Shown one piece after another: positions 7,887-16,411 of a DNA stretch of 34,955 bases. Numbering within the stretch: position 1 is the stretch's first letter; each line of letters begins with the position of its first letter. The notes below the pieces were generated by a model, which ran no database searches, was not told the DNA's origin, and saw nothing but the letters and a program-made list of their open reading frames with translations. The translations under genes were made by a program, and so were the position numbers. The stretch is from positions 1 through 34,955 of the forward strand of contig CAIJFH010000024.1 in the NCBI GenBank assembly GCA_903819895.1. The letters are read 5' to 3'. This stretch comes from Candidatus Adlerbacteria bacterium (GTDB lineage: Bacteria > Patescibacteriota > Minisyncoccia > Phycocordibacterales > SBAW01).

Positions 7887-8644
7887 GCCCAATCGACCCC
7901 ATACTGCTTGCGCCTGCGGCGTTTTGTGCAGGAGTGTTGATGTTTTTGGCACCCTGCACCTTGCCTATGGTGCCGGGCTACTTGGCGTTTATTGCTGGCG
8001 TCCCTGCGACGGGGCCAGCGCATGTTGGCCGCGCCGCGCGCCGCCGCGTATTGTGGAACGCGCTCGCGTTTGTGCTCGGATTCTCTCTCATCTTTATTGT
8101 GCTCGGAGTAAGTGCGAGTACACTCGGCGCGCTCTTGGGGCCATGGCGCCAGGGGCTTGGCCGTGCGGCCGGGGTGCTCATCATCCTCTTTGGGCTCACG
8201 ATGCTCGGCGTGGTGACGATCCCGGTTATCTCGTCCGAGCGGCGCAGCCGCATCCCAAACTTTCTCACCATTGGTCGCGTCGAGAGTTCATTCCTCATCG
8301 GCATTCTCTTTGCGCTTGGGTGGAGCCCGTGCGTGGGGCCCATTCTCGGCACGATACTGCTCTTTGCGGGCACTGCGGCGACCGCGCTCCAGGGCGCGCT
8401 TCTACTCGCGATATTTTCCTTGGGGCTTGGGTTACCTTTTTTAGCAACCGCATTGTTGCTGCGCGAGGCGGGGGAGTTGTTTACTCGCTGGAGCGGCCGC
8501 CTGCGCGTCCTGTCACTGTTTGGTGGTGTGCTATTGGTGCTCTTGGGGGTCGTGATGTTGCTCGGCGGCATGGGTGAGTTGGCAGATTTTGGCTATCGAC
8601 TGTTTGGTATGTTCGGCTACGACCGATTGCTCAACTACCTGTGA
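7883..8644 (+). CDS. ccdA: CcdA/DsbD-type thiol transmembrane transporter
   Basis: 253 aa with six predicted membrane helices. It has the two hallmark membrane cysteines, Cys25 in A-P-C-T-L-P and Cys150 in S-P-C-V-G-P. The family carries electrons from cytoplasmic thioredoxin to thiol proteins outside the membrane. The start codon overlaps the response regulator stop (ATGA), so the two are probably co-translated. No cytochrome c genes are present; a membrane-anchored thioredoxin-like protein (24471-25139) is a possible partner. Confidence 0.92.
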   Translation: MSPIDPILLAPAAFCAGVLMFLAPCTLPMVPGYLAFIAGVPATGPAHVGRAARRRVLWNALAFVLGFSLIFIVLGVSASTLGALLGPWRQGLGRAAGVLIILFGLTMLGVVTIPVISSERRSRIPNFLTIGRVESSFLIGILFALGWSPCVGPILGTILLFAGTAATALQGALLLAIFSLGLGLPFLATALLLREAGELFTRWSGRLRVLSLFGGVLLVLLGVVMLLGGMGELADFGYRLFGMFGYDRLLNYL

Positions 8645-8655
8645 TGTACTAAGAT
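8627..8655 (+). promoter_or_regulatory. promoter of the YvlD-like gene, leaderless
   Basis: TTGCTC (8627-8632) and TAAGAT (8650-8655) have a 17-nt spacer. The -10 ends 7 nt before ATG 8663. The -35 lies inside the end of ccdA. Confidence 0.6.
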
Positions 8656-8662
8656 AGAGGCG

Positions 8663-8998
8663 ATGCTCAAGATTCTCCTCCATATTCTGGTCATTGCAGG
8701 CACGCTGCTCCTTTTGCCGCGATTTATACCCGGCATCACGGTCGAGGGTTGGTACGCCGCGCTGGTGGTCGCGCTCTTGTGGGGTATCATTGGTGTGACG
8801 CTACGCCCGGTGCTCGGGATTTTGACCCTGCCGATTAACCTTATCACCCTGGGGCTCTTTTCGTTCGTACTCAACGCGCTCCTGTTTTGGCTCTTGGCAA
8901 CATTCGTCAAAGGGTTTGCGGTCGCGGGGTTTGTCCCGGCGCTCGAGGGCTCGGTCGTGCTCGCGGTGGTCTCGTGGGTGTTGAGTGCCGCCCTATAA
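8663..8998 (+). CDS. YvlD/phage-holin family IV-like membrane protein
   Basis: 111 aa with four membrane helices. The pattern of a P-G-I-T-V loop after helix 1, T-L-R-P-V-L after helix 2 and L-P-I-N-L-I-T-L-G-L before helix 3 is typical of the YvlD/holin-superfamily-IV family. These are small membrane proteins of poorly known function, some linked to envelope stress. The gene lies 18 nt after ccdA and 3 nt before obgE. Confidence 0.85.
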   Translation: MLKILLHILVIAGTLLLLPRFIPGITVEGWYAALVVALLWGIIGVTLRPVLGILTLPINLITLGLFSFVLNALLFWLLATFVKGFAVAGFVPALEGSVVLAVVSWVLSAAL

Positions 8999-9001
8999 CG
9001 T

Positions 9002-9970
9002 ATGGCATTTGTTGATGAACTCGTGATAGCTGCACACGCCGGCAATGGTGGTGATGGTGTGGTGCGCTGGCTGCATCTCAAGGGCAAGGAGTACTCGGGC
9101 CCCTCGGGTGGCAATGGTGGCGATGGTGGCGATATCTACCTGCGCGCGGTGGACGACGTGAACATTCTTGCGCGCTACCGTGGCGAGAAAAAATTTCAGG
9201 CCGAGCATGGCGACGCCGGAGGCAACCGCAATCGCGACGGTCGCAGTGGCGAGGATTTAATTATCGACGTGCCGGTTGGCTCCCTGGTGCGCAATATGGC
9301 AACAGGTGAGGAGTTCGACCTACTTACCTCGGGCGAGACACAGCTCGTGCTCAAAGGTGGTCGGGGTGGTGCGGGCAACGCGGTCTTTAAATCATCAGTC
9401 AATCGCACACCCACCGAGAGTACGCCAGGTGGCCGTGGCGAGCAGGCGCAGCTGCGCATCGAGTTGCGGCTCATCGCCTCGGGTGGGTTGATCGGCTTGC
9501 CCAACGCAGGCAAAAGTTCGCTCCTCAATGCGCTCACGGGTGCAGCGGCAAAGGTCGGGTCCTATGCGTTTACCACACTCGACCCAAATCTTGGCGCGCT
9601 CTATGGCCACGTGCTCGCGGACATTCCTGGTCTCATCGAGGGTGCATCGCAGGGCAAGGGGCTTGGTGCAAAATTTTTGCGGCACATCGCGCGAACGCGG
9701 CTCTTGCTCCACTGTGTGTCGCTCGAGTCCGAGCACCCACTTGCCGATTACGAGACCGTGCGCGCCGAGCTCGCCACGTTCGAAGATGGTGCCCTCGCCA
9801 AAAAACCCGAGTTACTTATTTTGACCAAGTCGGATACGAAAGATCAAAAAGATATCGAACAGGTTGCGCAACTCTTCGCTGCGCGAGGCCTCCGGACGGT
9901 TACCGTGTCGGTGCTCGATGATGCGGCGGTCAAATCCCTGCGGGATGCCATTTCCTCCGCGTTGGGGTAG
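9002..9970 (+). CDS. obgE: GTPase Obg
   Basis: A 322-aa ribosome-associated GTPase involved in late 50S assembly and stress control. The N-terminal Gly-rich Obg fold (1-158) includes G-N-G-G-D-G and S-G-G-N-G-G-D-G-G. The G domain follows, with G1 G-L-P-N-A-G-K-S (165-172), the F-T-T-L switch I, G3 D-I-P-G-L-I-E-G and G4 L-T-K-S-D. The protein ends with the G domain; the C-terminal OCT domain of some homologues is absent. It starts 3 nt after the previous stop without a Shine-Dalgarno, so it may depend on coupling. Confidence 0.96.
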   Translation: MAFVDELVIAAHAGNGGDGVVRWLHLKGKEYSGPSGGNGGDGGDIYLRAVDDVNILARYRGEKKFQAEHGDAGGNRNRDGRSGEDLIIDVPVGSLVRNMATGEEFDLLTSGETQLVLKGGRGGAGNAVFKSSVNRTPTESTPGGRGEQAQLRIELRLIASGGLIGLPNAGKSSLLNALTGAAAKVGSYAFTTLDPNLGALYGHVLADIPGLIEGASQGKGLGAKFLRHIARTRLLLHCVSLESEHPLADYETVRAELATFEDGALAKKPELLILTKSDTKDQKDIEQVAQLFAARGLRTVTVSVLDDAAVKSLRDAISSALG

Positions 9971-9973
9971 AAT
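9968..9973 (+). promoter_or_regulatory. -10 box of gatB, leaderless
   Basis: TAGAAT overlaps the obgE stop codon and ends 7 nt before ATG 9981. The in-frame ATG at 9972 overlaps the box, so 9981 is preferred. Confidence 0.55.
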
Positions 9974-9980
9974 GCAGAAC

Positions 9981-11423
9981 ATGAGCACGTACACGCCGAC
10001 CATTGGTTTGGAGATTCACGCCGAGTTGCAGACCGCAACCAAGATGTTCTGTGCCTGTCGCAACGACGCTGACGAAAAACGGCCTAACTACAACATTTGC
10101 CCCGTGTGTATGGCGCACCCAGGGACCCTCCCGGTCATCAATCGCGATGCAGTACACAAGGTGCTGCTGATGGGGAAGGCGCTCGGGGCGACCTTGGCCG
10201 ACTACACCGAGTTCGATCGCAAAAACTATTTTTACCCAGACATCCCAAAGAACTATCAGCTGAGCCAGTATGCCTACCCGCTGGTGTCGGGCGGGGCGCT
10301 GCGTGGTGTTGCGATTACACGCATTCATTTGGAGGAAGATACCGCGCGTTCGCAGCATGTGACTGCCACGGGCGAGAAAGCAGATGCAAGTTTGGTCGAC
10401 TACAACCGCGCGGGCGTGCCTTTGATGGAGTTGGTGACCGAGCCGGTGATCCACGATGCGCAGACCGCCGGAGCATTTGCACGCGAGCTTCAACTCTTGC
10501 TGCGCACGTTGGGTGCAGGCGAGGCAAATATGGAGAAGGGCGAGATGCGCGTCGAGGCAAATATCTCGGTGAGCAAGGATGCAACACTCGGCACCAAAGT
10601 GGAGGTAAAAAATCTCAACTCGTTTCGCAGTGTCGAGCGCGCGATTGCGTTTGAGGTTGCGCGACAAATCGAGCTGCTCGAGCAGGGTGGCACGGTTGTC
10701 CAAGAGACCCGCGGCTGGGATGAAAACAAGCAGTCCACGTTTTCGCAACGCAAAAAAGAGTCGTCGCACGACTACCGCTACTTCCCGGACCCGGACTTGC
10801 CCAAGTTAGTGCTGTCCGAGATCCCCGAGTTTGCCGCCGAGCGTCTCTTAAGCGAGCTCCCCGAGCTGCCGTGGGTGCGCCGCGAGCGGTATCTCGCGCT
10901 CGGACTTAAAGCAGATGATGCAGATATGTTTGTGCAGCAACGGCAGTTTGGTGATTTTTTTGATGCGGTGCGAGCTACTTCCAAACACAATCTGACAGAA
11001 CTCACGGCCAACTACATTGTCAGCGATATTGCAGGTAAGGTTGAGTCAGGCGAGGTGCCGGTTGAGTGGTTGCAGGTTGCAGCCAACGCTGCGCGTTTTG
11101 ATGTGTTGATGGGGATGGTGCAAAAAGGGTTGCTCTCTTCGCGTGGTGCAAAAGACACGCTCGCGCTTATGTTCACCGACCCTCGTGACCCAGAGCATAT
11201 TGCAAAAGAGAAGGGACTGATCCAACAGAGCGACACAGGGGCGCTGGCGGCGTTGGTGCAAAAAGTTGTTGATGCCAACCCGAGCGTTGCTGCCGACTAT
11301 CGCGCAGGCAAAGAGGCCGCGCTCCAGTTTTTGGTCGGGCAGGGGATGAAGGAGTCCAAGGGCTCGGCAAACCCAACCATTTTGCGTGAGCAGTTTATTG
11401 CTGTGCTCACCGCTACTGCGTAG
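9981..11423 (+). CDS. gatB: Asp-tRNA(Asn)/Glu-tRNA(Gln) amidotransferase subunit B
   Basis: 480 aa, full length. GatB binds mischarged Glu-tRNA(Gln) or Asp-tRNA(Asn), activates the side chain with ATP, and receives ammonia from GatA in the GatCAB complex. The start G-L-E-I-H-A-E-L, the zinc-type cysteines C-A-C and C-P-V-C, D-Y-N-R-A-G-V-P-L-M-E and the C-terminal YqeY-like tail domain are all visible. gatA and gatC are not in this window. The much longer reading from 9864 runs through the end of obgE and is rejected. Confidence 0.97.
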   Translation: MSTYTPTIGLEIHAELQTATKMFCACRNDADEKRPNYNICPVCMAHPGTLPVINRDAVHKVLLMGKALGATLADYTEFDRKNYFYPDIPKNYQLSQYAYPLVSGGALRGVAITRIHLEEDTARSQHVTATGEKADASLVDYNRAGVPLMELVTEPVIHDAQTAGAFARELQLLLRTLGAGEANMEKGEMRVEANISVSKDATLGTKVEVKNLNSFRSVERAIAFEVARQIELLEQGGTVVQETRGWDENKQSTFSQRKKESSHDYRYFPDPDLPKLVLSEIPEFAAERLLSELPELPWVRRERYLALGLKADDADMFVQQRQFGDFFDAVRATSKHNLTELTANYIVSDIAGKVESGEVPVEWLQVAANAARFDVLMGMVQKGLLSSRGAKDTLALMFTDPRDPEHIAKEKGLIQQSDTGALAALVQKVVDANPSVAADYRAGKEAALQFLVGQGMKESKGSANPTILREQFIAVLTATA

Positions 11424-11436
11424 ACAAGTATATCTC

Positions 11437-11445
11437 TGCTATACT
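11437..11445 (+). promoter_or_regulatory. extended -10 (TGC-TATACT), leaderless
   Basis: TATACT (11440-11445) ends 6 nt before ATG 11452, so the predicted first nucleotide is the A of ATG. No -35 is evident. Confidence 0.65.
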
Positions 11446-11451
11446 AGTGGC

Positions 11452-12093
11452 ATGGATGAGCTAGATATATCGGGCAAACGATATCTATCGTCGCGACGCG
11501 CTGCTCGCGAGCATCGCTACCACAGCGACTACATCGGCCAGCTGATCCGCGCGGGCAAGGTGGTCGGCACCAAGGTTGGGCGTGCGTGGTATGTTGAGGC
11601 CGATTCTCTCGCGGACTATTTGGGCGCAGAGAGCATCGAGCATGAGCCCATCGTTGCCCCGCACGAAGAGCCCATCGCATTGGAGGTCACGAGAGAGGAG
11701 GAGACGGTGGTGCCCATATCGCACCCCGCTCCGCCAGCGCCTCCGACGCCTGCTGCGCAGGTGTACAGACCCTTTTCCTCCGAGCGCCGAGGGCTTACGT
11801 ACATTGCCGACGACAGCCCTCTGTATCCCGAGATACGTGATGAGGTAAGTAGTTCTCGCCTGCACGTACATCCACTGCACCGAGAAATGCCCGAGCAAAG
11901 AGACGATGTGTTGCGCGACGTGGTTATCCGCGAGCGTGCGCCGCGCTCTGTGACAATTGCACAGGTTGGCGCGTTGGTGTTGGTTGGCATGCTCGCTGTT
12001 GCAGTGACGTTTGGTGGGTCGGTATTTGTGGCCTCGCGTATGCTGGTGTCGGATGGTGTGCTCGCGGCAGCTGGATACGTGTTTGGCCGATAG
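11452..12093 (+). CDS. membrane-anchored helix-turn-helix protein
   Basis: 213 aa. Residues about 8-60 look like an excisionase/MerR-type winged helix: Y-L-S-S-R-R-A-A-R-E, then Y-I-G-Q-L-I-R-A-G-K-V and K-V-G-R-A-W-Y-V. A long low-complexity, Pro/Glu-rich linker follows. A single membrane helix lies at about 166-190, near the C-terminus. Proteins with this layout are common in Parcubacteria, but their role is not established. It may be a membrane-tethered DNA-binding protein. The start is set by the -10 box 6 nt upstream. Confidence 0.75.
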   Translation: MDELDISGKRYLSSRRAAREHRYHSDYIGQLIRAGKVVGTKVGRAWYVEADSLADYLGAESIEHEPIVAPHEEPIALEVTREEETVVPISHPAPPAPPTPAAQVYRPFSSERRGLTYIADDSPLYPEIRDEVSSSRLHVHPLHREMPEQRDDVLRDVVIRERAPRSVTIAQVGALVLVGMLAVAVTFGGSVFVASRMLVSDGVLAAAGYVFGR

Positions 12094-12127
12094 CGTGTCC
12101 TGGTAATCGACCATGGAGCCGGTTCGA

Positions 12128-12136
12128 TGGTATACT
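12128..12136 (+). promoter_or_regulatory. extended -10 (TGG-TATACT) of gap, leaderless
   Basis: TATACT (12131-12136) ends 8 nt before ATG 12145. The in-frame ATG at 12127 overlaps the box and is not used. Confidence 0.65.
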
Positions 12137-12144
12137 TTTTGTAT

Positions 12145-13182
12145 ATGAAAACACGAATTGCAATCAACGGGTTTGGGCGCATTGGTCGAGCGTTTTTGCG
12201 CATCGCGCACGAGCGACCAGAGTTTGAGATAGTCGCCATTAACGACCTGGGCGACGCAGCGCAGTTGGCATACTTGCTCCAGTACGACAGCGTCTATGGC
12301 AAGCCGCCATTCTCGGTCGGTACCGCTGGCAACGCGCTCGTGGTGGATGGTGCAGAGATCAAACATTTTTCTGAGCCGGATCCACTCAAGTTGCCGTGGA
12401 AGGATCTCAATATCGACGTTGTGGTCGAGTCGACTGGTTTCTTTACGAGTTTCGAAAAAGCAAAAGTGCATCTCGATGCAGGCGCCAAGCGTGTGGTCAT
12501 CACTGCGCCCGTCAAAGACGAGGTACCCGCGGGTGTCAGTGGTGCAACCATCTTGGTGGGTATCAACGACGACCTGTTTGCCACGAGTACCATCACCTCA
12601 AACGCATCCTGCACCACCAACGCATCGAGCCCGCTGATGCAGATTCTCCATGATGCAATCGGGATTGAGAAAGCCGTGCTCTCGACCACGCACGGCTACA
12701 CCGCGTCACAAAACTTGGTCGACGGCCCCGTCAAAAAAGCAAAAGGCAAAGAGGACTACCGCGACGGTCGCGCGGGTGCACACAACATTGTCCCGTCCTC
12801 GACAGGTGCGGCAATCGCCGTCACCAAAGCGATCCCCGATTTGCTCGGGAAGTTCGACGGCATCAGTTTGCGCGTGCCCGTCATCGCGGGTTCGATTGCC
12901 GATGTGACCTTTATTGCCAAGCGTAACACCAGTGTCGAGGAGGTGAACGCAATTCTCACCAAGGCCGCTGGCGACGAGCGTTGGAGGCCCGTCTTTGGCG
13001 TGACCGACGAGCCATTGGTGTCGAGCGACATCTTGGGCTCGGCACAAGCATCGATTGCCGACCTCTCGCTCACGCGAGTCATCGACGGCAATTTGGTCAA
13101 GGTGATGGCGTGGTATGACAACGAAATGGGCTACACCCACGCCCTGGTCGAGCATGTCGCCCGCCTCGCCAAGCATATCTAA
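12145..13182 (+). CDS. gap: glyceraldehyde-3-phosphate dehydrogenase, type I
   Basis: 345 aa. It oxidises glyceraldehyde-3-P to 1,3-bisphosphoglycerate with NAD(P)+. The Rossmann start I-N-G-F-G-R-I-G-R is clear, the catalytic Cys156 is in S-N-A-S-C-T-T-N, and W-Y-D-N-E-M-G-Y is near the end. The second family cysteine (usually C-T-T-N-C) is Ala here. It heads the carbon block: rpiB starts 5 nt after its stop, so gap-rpiB-rpe are probably one transcript. Confidence 0.98.
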   Translation: MKTRIAINGFGRIGRAFLRIAHERPEFEIVAINDLGDAAQLAYLLQYDSVYGKPPFSVGTAGNALVVDGAEIKHFSEPDPLKLPWKDLNIDVVVESTGFFTSFEKAKVHLDAGAKRVVITAPVKDEVPAGVSGATILVGINDDLFATSTITSNASCTTNASSPLMQILHDAIGIEKAVLSTTHGYTASQNLVDGPVKKAKGKEDYRDGRAGAHNIVPSSTGAAIAVTKAIPDLLGKFDGISLRVPVIAGSIADVTFIAKRNTSVEEVNAILTKAAGDERWRPVFGVTDEPLVSSDILGSAQASIADLSLTRVIDGNLVKVMAWYDNEMGYTHALVEHVARLAKHI

Positions 13183-13187
13183 CGTGT

Positions 13188-13631
13188 ATGAAATTGTATC
13201 TCGCCTCCGATCATGCTGGGTTTGCGCTCAAGACAACACTCATTGCCTACCTGCGCGGGGTGGGGCACGAGGTCGAGAATGTCGGCCCATTTGAGTTTGC
13301 CGAGCACGACGACTACCCCGACTTTTGCATCCCGTGTGCACAAAAAGTAGTTGCTGATGTGGGCAGTAAGGGTGTCATCAGCGGGCTCTCGGGTCAGGGC
13401 GAGGCGATGGCAGCAAATCGTGTTGTTGGCGCGCGCGCTGCGGTCTACTACGGCGGCCCGGAGGAAATTCTCCAACTGTCGCGCCAACATAACGATGCCA
13501 ATATTCTGTCGCTTGGCGCGGGGTTTCTCTCGCCCGAGGATGCCGAGCGCGTGGTAGCAGAGTGGCTCTCGACGCCGTTTAGTGGCGAGGAGCGACATGT
13601 GCGCCGTATCCAAAAACTCGACCATGTTTGA
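13188..13631 (+). CDS. rpiB: ribose-5-phosphate isomerase B
   Basis: 147 aa, RpiB/LacAB family. It interconverts ribose-5-P and ribulose-5-P. A-S-D-H-A-G-F (6-12) and H-N-D-A-N are the family signatures. The active-site loop reads S-G-L-S-G-Q-G-E (65-72), which lacks the Cys of the E. coli type and resembles the Ser/Glu variant known from Mycobacterium RpiB, where a Glu is the base (Glu72 here). No Shine-Dalgarno is present; translation may be coupled to gap. Its 3' end overlaps rpe by 8 nt. Confidence 0.93.
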   Translation: MKLYLASDHAGFALKTTLIAYLRGVGHEVENVGPFEFAEHDDYPDFCIPCAQKVVADVGSKGVISGLSGQGEAMAANRVVGARAAVYYGGPEEILQLSRQHNDANILSLGAGFLSPEDAERVVAEWLSTPFSGEERHVRRIQKLDHV

Positions 13632-14355
13632 CCCATACAAACATTTTGCCGACCCGCTTGCCGCACCGGTCGAGATTATCCCGGCGATTCTTGCAAAGCG
13701 TTTTCGCGATGTAGAACGGCAGTTGTTGCTGGTGCATGAGCATGCGCCCCATGTGCAGATCGACGTGGTGGATGGCGAGTTTGCACACCCGGCGTCGTGG
13801 CCCTCTACCGACCGCGATGCGTTCGAGGCGATTGTTAAAGAGGAGCACGGCTTGCCGTTTTGGGGCGAGCTGGAGTTTGAGTTTGATCTGATGCTCCAGC
13901 GTCCGCACGACGAGGTGCGCCGTTTTGTGCGTGCGGGCGCGTCGCGCATCGTGCTCCATGTACGCAGCGAGCATGTGCTTGATGCGTTTCAAACTCTTAT
14001 TGATTTGCGCCAAGAGGGTGGTGATTTTGCCGTGGCGGTTGGGGTCGCGATGTTGCCGACCGACCAGCTCGACGTGCTCGAGCCGTTTGAGGCGCAGTTT
14101 GATTTTATCCAAGTGATGGGGATCGACGAGGTGGGCAAGCAGGGGCAGCCGTTTAATCCGCAGGCAATACACGTGGTCGAGCGTCTGCGGCATCGCTACC
14201 CGCGATTGCAGTTGCAGGTAGATGGCGGAGTCACCAAAGAACATGCTCGCGCGCTGGTTGAGGCGGGTGCCAATCGGCTCATTGTCGGCTCAGCAATTTT
14301 TGGTGCCAAAGACCCGCTTGCAGCGCTGGCCGAGCTACAAGGCGCGGTGCGCTAG
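13624..14355 (+). CDS. rpe: ribulose-phosphate 3-epimerase
   Basis: A 243-aa TIM barrel that interconverts ribulose-5-P and xylulose-5-P. Q-I-D-V-V-D-G-E-F (metal-binding Asp), V-M-G-I-D-E-V-G-K-Q-G-Q in place of the usual M-x-V-x-P-G-x-G-G-Q, Q-V-D-G-G-V and I-V-G-S-A-I-F mark the family. The changed phosphate loop makes it a divergent member. ATG 13624 gives an 8-nt overlap with rpiB; the longer reading from 13582 would lie deeper in rpiB. Confidence 0.88.
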   Translation: MFDPYKHFADPLAAPVEIIPAILAKRFRDVERQLLLVHEHAPHVQIDVVDGEFAHPASWPSTDRDAFEAIVKEEHGLPFWGELEFEFDLMLQRPHDEVRRFVRAGASRIVLHVRSEHVLDAFQTLIDLRQEGGDFAVAVGVAMLPTDQLDVLEPFEAQFDFIQVMGIDEVGKQGQPFNPQAIHVVERLRHRYPRLQLQVDGGVTKEHARALVEAGANRLIVGSAIFGAKDPLAALAELQGAVR

Positions 14356-14359
14356 GTCG

Positions 14360-14368
14360 TGCTACACT
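14360..14368 (+). promoter_or_regulatory. extended -10 (TGC-TACACT) of transketolase N, leaderless
   Basis: TACACT (14363-14368) ends 8 nt before ATG 14377. The box begins 8 nt after the rpe stop. Confidence 0.6.
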
Positions 14369-14376
14369 CATGTTGT

Positions 14377-15237
14377 ATGGCGTCACTGACTGATGATGAA
14401 ATCCGCGCGCTGGAAGACAAGGCGCAGCACATCCGCGAGACCGTTGTCGAGATGCTCCTTGCTGCAGGTAGTGGGCATATCGCCTCGCCACTTGGTATGG
14501 CGGATATGTTTGCTGCGTTTTATTTTCATATTCTCAATCATCGACCGGCGGAGCCGGCGTGGGCCGAGCGCGACCGATTCTTCCTTTCTAACGGGCACAC
14601 GACGCCGGTGCGCTACGCGGCGATGGCGCTTGTGGGGTACTTTCCCCGGGAAGAGTGTCTAACATTACGGAAGTTTGGATCTCGTCTCCAGGGCCACCCC
14701 GAGCGTCTGCGTTTGCCGGGGCTCGAGTCGACGTCGGGGCCACTCGGCGAGGGGTTGGGGCAGGCGGCAGGGTATGCGTACGCTGCGCGGTTGGATGGGA
14801 AATCGTTTCGCATTTTTTGCATGATGGGCGATGGCGAGCAGGACGAGGGCAGTGTGTGGGAGGCGGCGCTCTTTGCGGGCGCACACCGCTTGCACAACCT
14901 CACCGCGATTATCGATCGCAATAATATCCAGATCGATGGCCCGACCGAACAAGTGTTGCCGCTCGAGAACTTGCGTGCCAAGTACGAGGCGTTTAACTGG
15001 CATGTCATCGAGGTCGATGGCAACAATATTCGCGCATTTATCGATGCGGTCGACGAGGCGCGTGCTATTGTCGAGAAGCCGACGCTCATTTTGGCGCACA
15101 CAATCCCCGGCAAAGGAGTGAAGGAAATCGAGTACGACTACCACTACCACGGGTATCCAAAATCAAAAGAGGAGGCGCGACAGTTTTTGCACGAGCTGCG
15201 CACCCTGGGTGGTAAGATAACTAGTGAACATCAGTAA
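14377..15237 (+). CDS. transketolase, N-terminal (ThDP-binding) subunit
   Basis: 286 aa. This is the first half of a split transketolase, which moves two-carbon units between sugar phosphates in the non-oxidative pentose phosphate pathway. It has S-G-H-I-A-S-P-L-G (32-40), S-N-G-H (71-74) and the ThDP/Mg motif G-D-G-E-Q-D-E-G (151-158) with N-N at 182-183. The C-terminal half is the next gene, overlapping by 14 nt, so the subunits are made together. The promoter box overlaps the longer in-frame start at 14359. Confidence 0.95.
   Translation: MASLTDDEIRALEDKAQHIRETVVEMLLAAGSGHIASPLGMADMFAAFYFHILNHRPAEPAWAERDRFFLSNGHTTPVRYAAMALVGYFPREECLTLRKFGSRLQGHPERLRLPGLESTSGPLGEGLGQAAGYAYAARLDGKSFRIFCMMGDGEQDEGSVWEAALFAGAHRLHNLTAIIDRNNIQIDGPTEQVLPLENLRAKYEAFNWHVIEVDGNNIRAFIDAVDEARAIVEKPTLILAHTIPGKGVKEIEYDYHYHGYPKSKEEARQFLHELRTLGGKITSEHQ
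15213..15218 (+). promoter_or_regulatory. possible -10 box of transketolase C
   Basis: TAAGAT ends 5 nt before GTG 15224, inside the end of the upstream gene. It is weaker evidence than the other boxes because the gene may also be translated from the upstream mRNA. Confidence 0.35.
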
Positions 15238-16222
15238 TATGCTAGAAAACAACGCACACCTACGAGCGGACTGGTACGAGGGGAAGGAACAATCCCCGAC
15301 GCGTGACGGCTTTGGTCGCGCACTGTTGACGCTGGGCGAGCAAGACCCGCGTGTGGTGGTGCTCTGTGCCGACTTGGCTGAGTCGACGCGCGTGCTCCCG
15401 TTTGCCGAGAAGTATCCCGACCGATTTGTCGAGGTGGGTGTTGCCGAGCAAAATCTTGCAACACTGGGCTCGGGGTTTGCGGCGTATGGCAAGATCCCGT
15501 TCATTGCCTCCTACGCGGCGTTCTCCCCTGGGCGCAACTACGAACAAATCCGCACCACCATCGCGCTCAACCAGATGCCGGTTAAGGTGTGTGGCATGCA
15601 TGCGGGCGTGTCGGTCGGCCCCGATGGTGCGACGCACCAAGCGCTCGAGGATATTGCGCTCATGCGCGCGCTGCCTCATATGACCGTCATCTCGCCCTGC
15701 GATGCGGAGGAGGCGTACAAAGCAACACTCGCAGCGGTGGCGCACGATGGGCCGGTCTACCTGCGCTTTGGCCGAGAAAAAACGGCGCTCATGACTACGC
15801 CCAAGACCCCATTTGTATTCGGCAAAGCGACAACCGCATGGCTCGGTGATGCGCCACAGGTTGCAATTTTTGCAACGGGGCCGCTGCTCTATAATGCGCT
15901 CGCAGCAGCAAAAGAGTTAGAGAAAACCATTGCTGTTTCGGTTACGAATATGCATACCATCAAACCGCTCGACCGCGACGCGGTGGTTGCTGCGGCGCGC
16001 GCGGCAGGTGCAGTGGTCACGGTCGAGGAGCATCAAATCGCAGGTGGGTTTGGGAGCGCGGTCGCCGAGGTGTTGGCGCAGCTCCACCCGGTACCCATCG
16101 AGTTTGTTGGGGTGCGCGACCAGTTTGGCCAGTCGGGCGAGCCGAGTGAGCTCATCGAGCACTATGGCATGGGTATCTCGCACATTGTAGCTGCGGTCAA
16201 AAAAGTTGTTGGGCGCAAATAG
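15224..16222 (+). CDS. transketolase, C-terminal subunit
   Basis: 332 aa from GTG 15224; an in-frame ATG at 15239 is the alternative start. It carries the pyrimidine-binding half with the catalytic Glu in G-V-A-E-Q-N (Glu75), P-G-R-N-Y-E-Q-I-R and M-H-A-G-V-S-V-G-P-D-G-A-T-H-Q. A C-terminal transketolase domain ends G-Q-S-G-E-P. It should form the active site together with the preceding subunit. The stop of the N-half (15235-15237) lies inside this gene. Confidence 0.94.
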   Translation: MNISNMLENNAHLRADWYEGKEQSPTRDGFGRALLTLGEQDPRVVVLCADLAESTRVLPFAEKYPDRFVEVGVAEQNLATLGSGFAAYGKIPFIASYAAFSPGRNYEQIRTTIALNQMPVKVCGMHAGVSVGPDGATHQALEDIALMRALPHMTVISPCDAEEAYKATLAAVAHDGPVYLRFGREKTALMTTPKTPFVFGKATTAWLGDAPQVAIFATGPLLYNALAAAKELEKTIAVSVTNMHTIKPLDRDAVVAAARAAGAVVTVEEHQIAGGFGSAVAEVLAQLHPVPIEFVGVRDQFGQSGEPSELIEHYGMGISHIVAAVKKVVGRK

Positions 16223-16249
16223 CGATTTGTCACAATAATCATACGCACT

Positions 16250-16411
16250 ATGCCATCACCATCACAAGCGCGAATACTGCACGCAAGCGTCAACCCGCTC
16301 ATCGGCGCGCTCTTTCTATTTTCTATCGGTCTTGGGGCAACGTTGATTATTTTGCATGTCGCGTACAACGCCAACCCGCTCGCGGATGTATTTGCAGCGA
16401 CACTCTACTAA
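16250..16411 (+). CDS. short single-TM protein (53 aa)
   Basis: The frame runs from ATG 16250 to TAA 16409-16411. It has a basic, polar start (M-P-S-P-S-Q-A-R-I-L-H), one hydrophobic helix at about residues 16-37 and a short outer tail. It lies 27 nt after the transketolase stop, and its own stop overlaps the stop of the convergent kinase gene by 2 nt. No family is recognised. Support comes from the clean membrane-protein pattern and from filling the gap exactly, not from homology. Confidence 0.55.
   Translation: MPSPSQARILHASVNPLIGALFLFSIGLGATLIILHVAYNANPLADVFAATLY

Noticed and set aside
9864-9980. Longer start for gatB
   Set aside because: It overlaps the obgE coding end; the family N-terminus begins at 9981 and a -10 box precedes it.
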